The position numbers were made by a program, and so were the translations under genes. Below, in pieces: positions 21,984-34,176 of a stretch of DNA of 64,000 nt. The DNA lies in NCBI GenBank assembly GCA_003254925.1, contig QANZ01032638.1:20467-84466 (forward strand), in the 5' to 3' direction. This DNA is from Chamaecrista fasciculata. Taxonomy: Eukaryota; Streptophyta; Magnoliopsida; Fabales; Fabaceae. The stretch's first letter is position 1. Each line of letters starts with the position of its first letter. The notes under the pieces are model-generated. The model was not told where the DNA came from. It saw only the letters and a program-made list of their open reading frames with translations, and did no database searches.

Positions 21984-23602
21984 TGGGAAATTTCTTAATT
22001 GACAAGAGTTATATTGTTGAATCCATAATAAATATTTGGAGTTGTTGGGAAGCAGTGGATTCTGAATAGTGAATAAATTGTTTAAAGTGGACAAGAGGTT
22101 CGGTGGATAAAATGGGATTTGTTTGAATAGAAGTAAGTTAGGAGAACTCAGAAAGTAGTTAGGTGAATTTAAATGGTTAATTGAAAAAGAGCTGACGAAT
22201 TTATATGATAGATTGTGGTTAATGTGAGAATTCTTTATTGATGGAGATTAAGATTTCTGTGTGATAAGTTTAGTTTACAGGAACAGAAGTAGACTTGTGG
22301 GATTTAGAGAATGATTGGATGAACTCGAAGTTGTTGTTTTTAAGTGAAGTTGAAGAAATTATGACAAGAGGTTTTTCTTGTTGAAAATGTAATTGACATG
22401 ATGGGTTGTGCAAGATTGTTGTATATATTTTTGAGTTTTGTTTGTTTGGGTACATTATGATGAGTGTTTTGAAAAGAAGAGGGTTATCCGTTGAAAAGTA
22501 AGGATTTTGAGATTTTTCCTATTTGAGAGCGATGTAGTTAACAATCGAATTGATGTCCGAAAATTTAATTGGTTTTGTTGGGTTTTTCCCTCATGAATTA
22601 GACATTCAAGGGTGAAAATGAGATTCCTGCTTCGATTGTCATTGTGGATGAAAGACGTAAAAGGGAAGTAAAATATGTTTAAATTATTGGTGACATCTTT
22701 GTTACTTGATCTTTGTATTTTTCTTGATCTCCTTCCCATAAGATTTATGGTAGATGCAGTCCTTGTTTCGTTTGTCAAATATAAATGTTGTTCAGGGTTG
22801 TAAGCGATGTGGTTAGTAAGAGTGATTGTGTTCTAACTCTTACAATGCTCATAGCAGCTCCTTGGAACTAAAATATGTTGTAAGAAAGGATAAACAGAGA
22901 TAACATTGTGTCATTTGATTGTTCTACTGAAGGTATAATGTTGAGTTTGAGTTGTGATTCGTTAAGAGTGTTTGGTATCGAGTGGTCAGAAGATTGAAGA
23001 AGAATAGTTTTCTTGAAACCAGAATGAGGTGAAACTTTGTGAGAATTCGAATTTGAAGAGAGAGCATGATAATAGTACCCTAATCAGATATAATTACCTT
23101 TCAAGGGGAAAAATAACTGGATTTATCGAGTAGCAAGAAGAATAAGTTAAGAACTGAATACTTTGATAAATTAGTAAATAAAGGAAGTTGTTGTAATGAC
23201 TCGCCCTAGAGAGGAAGTTAAATGTTTGTGTAGAATAACTAAAAGTGAAGGTTGATAGTGATAAGACAAAGATTACTGGTCACTTGTAGGTGACAAAGTA
23301 AATTTGAAGTTGAAGTGAGAAGATTCGAAAGGCTCCTGAATTAGAGTGCGTAAGGATAATATGAAGGTTCTTAATTATCGAGATTTTTTATTGTAGTTCA
23401 TTAGGAGAATAAGGTTTGAAATGGAGCGGATCTTAAGCGATTTGGTGAAAATTCTTTAATATCATTTCGGCTGCAAGTGGTGTTATGGTGAAAGTTTTGG
23501 AAAATTTAATATTTTAAGATACAATTGATATGAGGCAGGTTGGGAGTTGTCTAAGTGATCTGAAATTTTGAGAAATTGATGTGTTGCAACGTAGTCACAG
23601 AA
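21984..23602. other. Unclassified sequence inside the interrupted LTR
   Basis: Starts right after the single N at 21983 and ends at the gap. No coding frame is supported. It may be interior of the PIF-like element whose right end is at 24151, or a misplaced contig piece. Confidence 0.3.
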
Positions 23603-23822
23603 NNNNNNNNNNNNNNNNNNNNNNNNNNNNNNNNNNNNNNNNNNNNNNNNNNNNNNNNNNNNNNNNNNNNNNNNNNNNNNNNNNNNNNNNNNNNNNNNNN
23701 NNNNNNNNNNNNNNNNNNNNNNNNNNNNNNNNNNNNNNNNNNNNNNNNNNNNNNNNNNNNNNNNNNNNNNNNNNNNNNNNNNNNNNNNNNNNNNNNNNNN
23801 NNNNNNNNNNNNNNNNNNNNNN
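23603..23822. other. Assembly gap, 220 N
   Basis: Run of N. Any reading frame crossing it is artificial. Confidence 0.99.
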
Positions 23823-24151
23823 AAAAAAAAGAAAATAGTAAGAAAAGATGAATGGAGAGAGAAAGTTGTAAGGGTAATAAATAAAAATATTTTAATATGC
23901 AATTTACAAATATACCCTTTGAGTATTTTATTATTTTATAGTAAAAAGTAGGTAATTATAGGTAGTTGAGTAGGGATATGTTAGTAATTTGAGAAGTTAA
24001 AGGAGAGATAAAGGAGAGATAAAGGAGAGATATAAAGGAGGGGAAGATAACTGTGAAACAAACAAGATTTTTTACTGTAGCTCTGGTATTAAAGGAGTAT
24101 TGGGAGATAAAGGAGAGATAAAGGTAGATAAAGGTGCATCCAAACGCACCC
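23823..24151 (-). mobile_element. Right end of a PIF/Harbinger-like element
   Basis: Inverse of the left arm of the 4133-6866 element: AAAGGAGAGATAAAGGAGAG repeats, then ATCCAAACGCACCC at the end. It is followed by TTA (24152-24154), the expected target triplet. The other end is lost at the gap or at the N at 21983. Confidence 0.7.
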
Positions 24152-26659
24152 TTAACTCAAGAAATCGAGAAAGTTATGGTTTGGATTAAGGATTTCTTTC
24201 CCGTGCCTTATCCATGACCAAAATATCGTGTGACAATCGGGATCAAGACAAGGTTGTACTAAGGTTAAATCGTTTGGCGTTAAAGTGATAAACTCACGTG
24301 TTTTGGGTAGTCGTGATGGCTTGCTAGAGTCCGCTCTCGACTTGTGAGTCATAGGGATGACTTACTGCCAACATCACCTGGGGCCTACTGTGTCACACAC
24401 GAGCAGGATCAAGATGCCGCAATGGGACACGAATTAGGGTTAATTCGTGAGTCACTTTAGTGACACAATTTAAGACATGGTTGAATGTCTTAGGACATGA
24501 AATCTTGTGTTAAATAAATATCTACGTTTATGATATTTAAATTTGTTGGACAAGTTTAAATATATTAATTGATAAATAGTTAATTGGATTAATCTATTTA
24601 CAATTATATTCTTGTTTATAATATTAGAGAATAATAAATTAGATTAGCTTCCTAAAAGTTAGGAGATTATTGATTTATTAAATTCACTAATATTAGGATA
24701 ATAAGATTGAGGGTGGCGCCTCATATATAATGATTTTAATTAATGGAAATGTTTTGTTAATTAGAGTCATGACTTGAATTTGAATTTGAATTCAAGATTT
24801 TATTTTGATTTCAAGATTCAAATTTTGAATTAAAGATATTAGAGTAATATTATAATTCAATATTGTTGGAAATTAATAAGTTGGTTATAACTTCCTAAGA
24901 GTTAGGATTGTTATTTTGATTTATTAAATTCTTTAAAAAATAAGAGGGAGATAACACATTCTTGTGGGGTCCATGGGCAAGATTTGATCTTGCATTTTGA
25001 ATCTCAAGATTGCATTTTGAATTCAAATTAAGATATTAAGGTAATATTTTAATTAAGAATTCAAGGCCTAAAATTATAATATTATTGTAATCTTATAATT
25101 TTATAATTTGATAATCCACTAATTTAGGGATTCCCTAAATATAATTATCAAACTCTCCAAACTCTATAAATAGGTGAGGCCAAGTCGATTTGCTCACACT
25201 AGTTCACACAAGTGGGAAGTTCGACTTTTACCTTTGTGAGACAAAGAAAATCGGCCAACCTTAGTTTTAGAGAGAGAAAGTCGACTTTCTCATGGAGAGA
25301 GAGAAAGTTCGACTTGCACCTAAACTTTAGGGTTTTTGTGTGAGACCAAGAAGGTGGTTCTTGGTTTTAGGCGCCACTTTAGTCTTGAAGTTCAAGAACA
25401 GTTCTTGAATTTCAAGAACCGTAGATAGAGGTCCCGTATTCACTTGGGAAGAAGTGAAGGAGGCTAGCACCTGGGCATCTGCCAAACTACTCGTGTGGAT
25501 CACTGGCAGAGGAAGGACACTCGGAGTGGACTTCTCTGAATCGCAAAGTTCAAAAGCTACCGATTGTTTATGGTAAATCACTTTTTGTTTCCTAGTATAA
25601 ACTCTTATAGCGGATCCCGACAGGAAATCACGAGCTGCGTTATTAATTTAAGGTTTTTTTTTTTAATTTTGCTTCTGCTGCGCACGCTCTGTGATTTCCC
25701 AACATAGAACACAATAGGGAATAGTCTAAGATTAGTTTATACATTAATTTATTTGCTTTCTAGGTTTAGTTTATTTATTTTGCATTTTTAATTTCTGTCT
25801 TTTATAATTCTGTCATTTATGGATCATTCTGTCTTTTATTATTTGAAACATTTTACATTTGAATTCTCATAAATAAAATATCTATTTTGGACTTTTATTA
25901 TTTTCTTGATCTCAAGTCATGTTCGTTATCTAGAAATTTAAAAAAAAAAATCTAAACAATATATAAATGGAAAAAAAATAATACTAATAATAAAATAAAA
26001 AATACGTTTTCAATAAATCATATGATGATATTTCCTAATTTTTAAATTCCCTCTTATCTTTTCATTCTACATTGAGGACAATGTGTTCTTCTAAGTGTGG
26101 AGGAGAGAGGAGTAATTTCACACCTTAACCTAGTTCTTTACTCCTATTTGATTCTAACATTGGGGACAATGTTATGTTTTAAGTGTGGGGAGAGGATTAA
26201 GTTAGAGTAACTTATATTTTGGTTCACCCAAAAACTTTTTGGTATTAATCTAAACATTTTATAAACTTTAAAAATTTTATTTTCCTATTTTAGTGCTTGA
26301 GTTAAATTTACTTCACTTATTATTTTTCACTTTTTGAGTAGAATTCGAGTTAGTCGAATTTTTAATATGTTTAAAGTATTGAGTGAATAATTCTATATTC
26401 ATGATAAGAGTTTAGTCTTAGTTATTTTTAATAGCCTTAGAATAATCTAAGAAATTTCCTAAGTTTAGTAGTATTGTTTGATTTTTATAGACCAATTTGA
26501 GAGAAACCCAGCCTAGTTGGAAGATTAAGCCCATATAATACTATAACATATAAATATATCTATTTAGAAAGAGATTAGTCTCTTAGCTTTGTTTTCTCTA
26601 GAACTTGTCTTAATTCTTGGTTAAAACTTATTAGAATTAATGGTTATTAATATGATGGA

Positions 26660-28766
26660 TGTTGGGAAATCAGGGCCCCAAGCGCGCAGCGGAAGCAAAA
26701 ATAAAATTTAAAAATTAAATCTTTAAGTGGCGCAAAGGACCAAAATGATTCCCTACAGATCCGCTAGCAGAATTTAAACCGGTGAAGGATAGAGTTATAC
26801 CTCAAGGTTTCAATTGGTCCGGTTGAACAATGCGTTTCTGAGAAGTCCACTTGAAGCGTCCTTCCTCCGCCAGTAATCCACACGAGCAGTTTGTTGGCAC
26901 CAAGGTGCTAGCCTTCTGTTCTTTTCACCAAAAGAACCTGGGAACTCGAATCTACAGTTTTTAAGATTCAAGAACACTTTCTTGAACTTTAAAGATAGGT
27001 GGCGCAAAACAAGAACTCCTTCTTGTTTTTCTCTCACAAAACCCTAGTTATGAAAAACCTAATTTCTCTCACACTCTTGGAGAAGATGAAGTTTTTCTCT
27101 AGGCTTTTGAGTTAGGCGATTTTCTCTCCTTGTCTCACAAAGGAAGAAAACAAAATCACACTTACGCAAAATTAGGTCACCAAGTCGACTTGGCTTGGCC
27201 TTATATAGTTAGGGGAATTTTGATAATTATAATTAGGGAATCCCTAAATTATAGGATTATCAAATTATAAAATTATAAGATTACACTAATATTATAATTT
27301 TAGGACTTGAATTCTTAATTAAAATATTACCTTAATATCTTAATAGAATTCAAAATGCAATCTTTGAGAATCTAAATGGAAGATCAAATCTTCCCTTGGG
27401 ACCCACCAAAGAAGGCGCCATCCTCCCCTAAATTATTTTTGGAATTTTATAAATCAAAAACATTCCTAACTCTTAGGAACTAAATATCTTCCAACGATTT
27501 TAAGTTAAGATATTACCCTAATATCTTTGATTCAAATCTTTTGAAATCTAGATCAAATCTTTTGAATTCAAACTCATGATTTTAATTAATAAAACATTTC
27601 TATTAATTAAAACACCTTATATGAGGCGCCACCCTCATGATATTTTATCCTAATATTAGTGAATTTAATAAATCAATAATCTCCTAACTTTTAGGAACAT
27701 TATCTAATTTATTATTCCCTAATATTATAATTGTAAATAGATTAATCCAGTTAACTATTTAACAATTAATATATTTAAACTTGTCTCACAAATTTAAATA
27801 TCTCAACCGTAGATTTAATTTAAGACAAGACTTTATGTCCCAGACATTTATCTATGTCTTAAATTGTCTCACCGGAGTGACTCACGAATTAACCCTAATT
27901 CGTGTCCCTTTAAGTGGTATCCAGATCCTGCTCATGTGTGACCCAGCAGGCCCCACGTGAAGTTGGCAGCAAGCCATCCCTATGACTCACAAGTCGAGAG
28001 CGGACTCTAGCAAGCCATCACGACTACCCAAAACACGTGAGTTATTGTTTTATCAAAAAGACCGATTTAACCTTAGTACCACCTTGTCATAGACCCTATT
28101 GTCACACGATATCTTGGTCATGGATTAGGCACGGGAAAGTCATCCATAATCCAAACCTCAACTTTCTCGATTTCCTGAGTTAGTCCCATTTTCCTGAGTG
28201 GCCACTCTTTCCTTGGACAGACTCATCGAGGGCGCCAGTTAGATATCTCTCATCTATATATGAGGGACAAAATCCCATCTTGGTCAACCACATTCCTCAG
28301 CACTGCAATCAACCAAACTCGTACCTAGCCCTTATGGCTACCCTGCTACGGGCAACGTTAGACTAGGCCAAAGTCTAACAACTACAACGCCAGAATAGTC
28401 AAGACCTCAGGTCTAAGGCATCGTGACAGGCATACAGGAGAGACTAGCTAATGACTAAACCCATGCAGGACTCTCTGGGTCAGTCCAGCAACTTGTAACC
28501 CCTTAGTCATTGCACCATGACTCTCGCGCGGCATCTAGTGCATGTATCTCCATACACCGAGGTCATGCTGGTCTTAGTTCATTCTCGCTCCCACGAGAAT
28601 AATCGACCAGGGACGGATTTAGATTAATTATCTCATAATTAATCAAGGACGCTATCATAGTAAACATGCTAATAATATGATAACAACATAATTTATCTCC
28701 ATAAATTAATCAATATGTTCAAAACATATACATAAAATGATTGGCCCTAGGGCACAATCTCCAACA
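26660..28766 (-). mobile_element. Solo LTR of the copia family, 2107 bp, TSD ATGGA
   Basis: On the plus strand it starts TGTTGGGAAATCAGGG and ends GCACAATCTCCAACA, so it lies in minus orientation. ATGGA flanks both sides exactly (26655-26659 and 28767-28771). No internal retrotransposon sequence is present, as expected after recombination between two LTRs. It closely resembles the LTR at 44680-46981. Confidence 0.92.
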
Positions 28767-29583
28767 ATGGAGGCATTTGTTTCTTCAACCCCTTTATCCC
28801 AAACACTAGCCAGTTACCAAATATATCCTTTGTTAGCCCCTTTGAGCCTATACACTAAGGTGTACTTATAAACCTTCTCATAAAGATGGACTTTCCAATT
28901 CAACTCTCAAAGGAGAATTTAGCTAGCAAGGTTATTAAAAAAAAAAAAAAGAATCTCGACGAAAAGAAAAAATATATATATAAGTCGAGCAAACAAAAGT
29001 ATCTTTGAGAAAGCTCAAATACTAAAAGTATTATCATAAGAGCCCATCAAGAGAAAAGACTGGCCAGTCAAAAGAGTAGAGTCCTGTGCCAAATGACTCA
29101 AATGAGCCTTACAGTGAGCTAGCTACTTTCTTTGGATAAGTGGAGTTGAATTGTTAAGGAAAATTTGAAGAGAGATTTTAAAGTAAACACTGAATTTCTT
29201 TCTTTTCTCCCTATAATTATTTCCACATATATATTAGCCTTTCCCATTCATTAAAACTCTATTAAAGTCCTCTTGATTAAGAATCATTATTTCAGTTAAA
29301 GTGGAGACTTTGAGAATTTCTACAAGATTATGGTAGAAACTTAGTCTAAGAAATGACTAGAGAGAAATGATACCCAATTAGTGAGGAGAATGATACACTT
29401 ATGGAATTGGTCTTATGAAAATTGGATTACACTACTTTACTTAGTTACTTGCTTGGTGAATTCTATAGCTATAGTTTGCGACTATGTGCTGGCCTTGAAT
29501 TATGAACTTGGGAAAGTTCCTTGATTCTTTGGCATGTTATTTCTTCTTCTACTTCGTACCTTTGCTCAGAAGTGCAAAGTCTT

Positions 29584-29597
29584 AAGTGTGGGGGATT
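29584..29597 (+). other. Polypurine tract of the Athila-like element
   Basis: AAGTGTGGGGGATT directly precedes the TGATCAGCCC start of the LTR; this is the plus-strand primer position. Confidence 0.7.
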
Positions 29598-31102
29598 TGA
29601 TCAGCCCAAAAGTGAAAAAGTTATTTAGCCTTCTTTTGGTATGTTTATAATAATAATATATTGGAATTAGACTAATTAATATGGTAAGGGCAACACTAAG
29701 GTATGGTGGAATAAAGTGGATAAAAAGAGTAAATTAGCATTTATTTATTATACTTTATAAATAGTTGCTACTTAATGGTTTATTTAGTGTTTCAGATATC
29801 CAAACAGGGCCAAACCAAGAGGGAAATATCAGAATATTCCAGAAGATCACGTTGAGCACAAGAAATCCTTGCGCCACCACGTGGGCTGCCGGCCCAGATT
29901 TGGTGATTCACACGGCGCAGGAATATTCTAGAATATGACATTAGCAAATAAGCGTCAGAGGAGTTTGAGTTTGTGCCGTCACTTTGAGCCAACGGCTCAA
30001 AAAGGGAAATCTCGCGGCTCAGAATATTCCGAAGAAGTAGAGTATGTTTTGCACGGCTACGATTCAAGATACGAAGATATAATCGAAATATCGCAGATAT
30101 TTCGCTGCGCCTTCGTATTGGGCCACCAGCGCAGCCCACGGCCCAATCAATATATCAAGATACCACCCAACGGCCCATATTCCTTAACTTGAGGACCAAG
30201 CATACTACTCAAGACTATAAATAGAACTCTCTTGCCACTTCTCAATTAACCAATTCACGCCCCAGCACCTCAACTGGAGGCAAACTTAAAGTAGATTTAG
30301 AGAGTAGTTGTCAATAGGGTTCTCCATGATGAGAGCCTAAACGTTCTTCATCCTAGAGGAGTATCATGAAGAAAGCCAGAGTTCATCGTTCTTCATAGTC
30401 TAGGGAGTTGTTATTTAATTATGTTTATTCATTGATTGCTCTTAGATCTAAGTGTTTTATTTCAAAGTACAATTATATGAATTGATAGATTAATGCTTTG
30501 TTGAAGTAATGAGACCTTGACATTCCTGGAGTTTGTCTCTCTCACGATTAATGAAGTTGCTCTTTAGGGTTTGCTAAAGAGTGGTCTATATATGCATAAT
30601 TAGGATTGTTATTGATATCTACGTTTGTTTATTGTTCTGATGTGGCAATAATATAGATTGCCCCGAAGAGCTATGACAAATAGCTCGTAATCCAGTTTGG
30701 TTGAGTTACCTATCCTAATCTGATATCTTTCACCATTGTTCTTAGTTATATTAGAAGTTTCGATAATATCTTTGAATGTGGTTCTTTACATAATTAAAGT
30801 GACACTTCAATCCCATATCTTTATGAACTAGGATGGTAGAATTCATGATTATTGTCTAGGATACCTTTACATTATTGTTCGTTCTTTTTATATAATTGTT
30901 CTCATAATTATCTTTATAGCCTCACCTAAGTTCATAGACATTCATATAAATAATAGTTATCTTTTACCACGAAGTTCCGCGAGAGATTCGACCTTGGGTT
31001 AGCATCTATACTATATTTTAATAAATATAGTTTATACTTGCGAGGCTCGAGTATAAATTTAATTTGACTTCGCTTGGCACTTCACGACAAAGTGCCCGGT
31101 CA
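29598..31102 (+). repeat. 3' LTR of an Athila-like element, about 1.5 kb
   Basis: Starts TGATCAGCCCAAAAGTGAA and ends GTGCCCGGTCA. It is homologous over its length to the inverse of 48865-50311, which fixes both ends. A CTATAAATAG box lies near 30217-30227 and is a likely LTR promoter. The right neighbour is a transporter pseudogene, so the element inserted into or beside it. The flank after the LTR is CTTTC; the matching left flank is not identifiable. Confidence 0.85.
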
Positions 31103-31640
31103 CTTTCCCATCTACCTCCTCCAATACATTGGTGTGGCATAGCCTTCTCCACCCATCTCATGCTAATCGTCACACTCGTAGAGTGATATTGACGTGTCCC
31201 TGATAACATGCATCGCAACGCACTTGGCATGGCCCCACCTTCGTCCTTTGGATCGTGTCGCAACTAATTCTCATGGGCTTGTGCGAGACCTTCAATATCA
31301 TCAGGATAATTGAGTTCCTTTATTGGCAGTTTCAGGGGAAATGAGGAGCGTGGCAAACGCGTTGGTTTTGAGCTCGTTTGGGTTGCTGACTTATGTGAAT
31401 AGTTTGATGGTGTCGATGGTGGAATACATGATGGCATCAAAGAGGCACATGGATTGGTTGGCAAATGATATAGACAAGGGCAGTCTGGATTATTTTCACT
31501 TGTTGTAAACAAGGGTGGCAATTGGGGTTGTGAATGTTGGGTACTTTTTGTATGTGGTGGGGAAGTATATGGAAAAGTCTTGAGATTATATAGGATGTTG
31601 ATTCCGCACGTAGATGTGATGTGAAGTTATCAAGTCCACA
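31103..31640 (+). pseudogene. NRT1/PTR (NPF) transporter pseudogene, copy A (3' part)
   Basis: Plus-strand sequence resembles the C-terminal third of NPF proteins: a FPIYLLQYIG-like segment, then (31323-31505) a frame with EMRSVANAL, WLANDIDKG and LDYFHL motifs, followed after a stop by a segment like the last membrane helix. NPF proteins are 12-helix proton-coupled transporters for nitrate, peptides and other solutes. Here frames are shifted and stops are present, for example at 31506-31508. The left end is cut exactly by the Athila-like LTR. It overlaps copy C in content, so it is a separate copy. Confidence 0.78.
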
Positions 31641-31739
31641 TAAAGTCACTTTCTACTGTTAAATGTGTCATCTTATATGATGACAAAACGTTTAGAAGAT
31701 CACAACCACAATCTCTGCCAGCAAAAAGTAAAAATAATT

Positions 31740-32840
31740 CAATATCTCGTTGCTCAAATCATTTTCCAGTCAATCCACGTTTCTATTTGATGCCCGTCGT
31801 GTAATTCATTATCCTCACCATCGAACTATTCACTCAACTCGCCACCCCAAATGAGCTCGAAAGTAGAGCATTCACTACACTCCTCATGTGCTCCGGAAAT
31901 TGCATATTGTAGAAATCCTCATATTGAGCCATGAGAACTAGTTGCGACACGAGCAAAACGACAGAGGTGGAGGAGAAGCAAAGCACATTGGGATCGATGT
32001 TGGCGGTGACGTGTCGATATCACTTGACTAGAGTGGCGACGAGTTAGAGAGGGCGGAGAAGGTCACATTGGTACCAATGCAATGGTGGAGGGTGATGGAG
32101 CGGATGAAGAGGCAGCCGTAGAGTGGGACCCAAAGGGTCATGGTGAGGAGGGAGAAGACTTTGATGAAGGTAATTGGGATTTGGAAGTGGGACCCGTGGA
32201 GGAGGTCCATTTTTAAGGCTTGTGAGACAGTGAATGTGGACCGTTGGATCGTGGCCATAATGGTGAGGATGTTGGCCATCTAGATCAGAGATTTGAGTAA
32301 GGAATTTTAATTCTTCTAGTCATTATACGCTTGCAGGCCTCCTCAAGTACGCTATGCTATCGTCTGACTTTAACTCTACCCCTAGGACCACGCAACCCTT
32401 GTTTTCAACTGAACAAATATGGATATAATAAAGTTTTGAAAAGTAATTTCAACATTAGGTAATAATTGATCTAAAGTCAAATATTCATTTTTACAAATTA
32501 ATCATCAATACATAAATTATTGGTAGTCAAAGAAAGCCTTGTGAACAAATTAAGAGAATACCACCAACAGAATCATTAGATTTATAGGGAGGAGGATCAT
32601 AAAAAGTCAACTTCATGTGTTTCCCTTATTGATTAATAATATCATAAGAAAGCTAAAGCCCTCTCTTCTTGTAGGCCGCAACAAGAATATGAACAATCCC
32701 AAAGAAGAGACTTTCCTGAGACTTCATATGCACGTATATCCAACTCCCCTTAAAGAACATCACAATCGACAAAGTCATACAAAAAATGGGGATCTCAAAC
32801 CCCACCTTCCACCTCACCGAGTTCATGAAATGTTGTCTTT
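31740..32840 (-). pseudogene. NRT1/PTR (NPF) transporter pseudogene, copy B
   Basis: Read on the minus strand it starts near 32835 with a RWKVGFEIP-like motif. It continues through a loop remnant (32617-32868 is its antisense), then 32279-32028 with STFTVSQAL, GSHFQIP and WVPLYGC motifs, and ends near 31750 with a PEHMRSVVNALL-like motif. These are in NPF order from about helix 5 to the C-terminal part. Several stops and frameshifts make it non-functional. It faces away from copy C across about 370 bases. Confidence 0.78.
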
Positions 32841-32924
32841 AAGAAACAAAATCCAATCTATGTTATGAATATTTATCATTTTTTATAATGAAGTGCATAT
32901 TTGCAAGGAATAGCAATGTTAATA

Positions 32925-34176
32925 TTAACAACGCGGATAGCACAGCTCTGCCCAACACCATGTAGCTGTGAATAACAAGCCCTTAACCAATGTCAGAAAG
33001 CCACCACAACCCACTTGGGTGCCCTCTTCGTAAGAGTACTACTTATTTCCATAAGCAACTCTCCCATTCAGCCATGTGGCATCTCATTTGGCGTCCACCA
33101 ATTCGACTATACCATGGTAGCCAGGCAGTGAGGCATCAATAATTTCTTCAACTAGTACGTCATCCTCTCTCATCTGTTTGTATATTCAGACCATTGTCGT
33201 TTACATTCAGGGCTCAGTGAGCTGGAAGGTGGGGTTTGGGATCCCCACTCTGTGTATGGCTTTGTTGATTGTGATGTTCTTTGTGGTGAGTGGGATATAC
33301 ATGCATGTGAAGACCCAAGAAAGTATCTTCTCTTGGATTACTCAAGTTCTTGTTGCAGCCTACAGGAAGAGAGGGCTTGAGATTCATTCTAACATTACTA
33401 ATCAATTATGACAACACTTGAAGCTGGCTTTCTATGATCTTCCACTTCAGAAATTTCATGATTCTACTAATGGTGTTGCTCCTAATTTGTGAACAAGTCT
33501 TTCTTTGACTGACTAATTCAAAGACTACTTATTGATTTGTAGGAAATGAAGACTTGTTTCATTTTAGATCAATTATTACGTAATGGTAAACTTGCTTTTG
33601 GTGAAATTACTATATCCATAATCTGCAGGGTCCTAAATAAGGCTTGTGTGATCTTAGACGAAGAATTAAACTCAAGCGTATCAGAGAAAACTCATAGAGG
33701 CTAGCAAGCATACACCAAGTAGAAGTACTAAAATTCCTTGCAAAAATCTTCCTAATTTGGATGGCTAGCATCCTCTTCATCATTGCCATGATCCAATAGT
33801 CCACATTCACCGTCTCACAAACCTTAGGAATAGGTCGCCTCCTCGAGTCCCACTTCCAAATCCCAACTGCCTCCATGCAAGTCTTCTACTTCCTCACCAT
33901 CACCCACTAGGTCTCACTCTACAATCACCTAATCATCCCCATCCTTCCCTCCCTCAAGAGAAGAGACTTCCCCATCTACCTCCTCCATAACATTGGAGTG
34001 ACATGTTCTTCTCCGCCCATCACATGCTCATTGCCGCACTCGATGAATGATATTGACTTGTCGCTGCCAACATCCATCGCAAGCCACTCAGTGTGGCCCT
34101 ACTTTCGTCCTTTGGATTGTGTTGCAACTATTTCTTATGTGCTTGTACAATACATTCAATATCATAAGGATAATTG
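32925..34176 (+). pseudogene. NRT1/PTR (NPF) transporter pseudogene, copy C
   Basis: The order of NPF motifs is a CGISFGVHQFD-like segment near 33080, VYIQGSVSWKVGFGIP near 33200, VLVAAYRKRGLEI near 33350-33390, an LNKACVI-like segment near 33630, STFTVSQTL and ESHFQIP near 33800-33860, and a FPIYLLHNIG-like segment near 33970. These lie in different frames with stops. The 3' end is cut at 34176 by a copia LTR. Copy A shows the downstream part that copy C has lost. Parent gene function cannot be inferred beyond the family. Confidence 0.82.

Larger units (their letters stand above)
21467..25704 (+). mobile_element. Solo LTR of the window's copia family, interrupted, TSD TAGAA
   Basis: The left part (21467-21982) begins TGATGAGAGATTGTGCCCTA and follows the family's start region; the right part (about 24152-25704) continues with the family's middle and end and finishes GATTTCCCAACA. 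TAGAA flanks both sides (21462-21466 and 25705-25709). About 2.17 kb of foreign sequence lies between the parts, including an N at 21983, a 220-base gap and the right end of a PIF-like element. About 90 bases of LTR are missing at the left junction. Confidence 0.75.
25710..29597 (+). mobile_element. 3' internal region of an Athila-like element, no coding left
   Basis: Contains the phrases ACATTGAGGACAATGTG (about 26070) and CATTGGGGACAATGTT (about 26160), each followed by AAGTGTGG(A/G)G, a pattern seen between pol and the 3' LTR of Athila/Tat-type elements. It ends AAGTGTGGGGGATT, the polypurine tract just before the LTR. No pol reading frame survives. A solo copia LTR interrupts it at 26660-28766. 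Confidence 0.62.
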
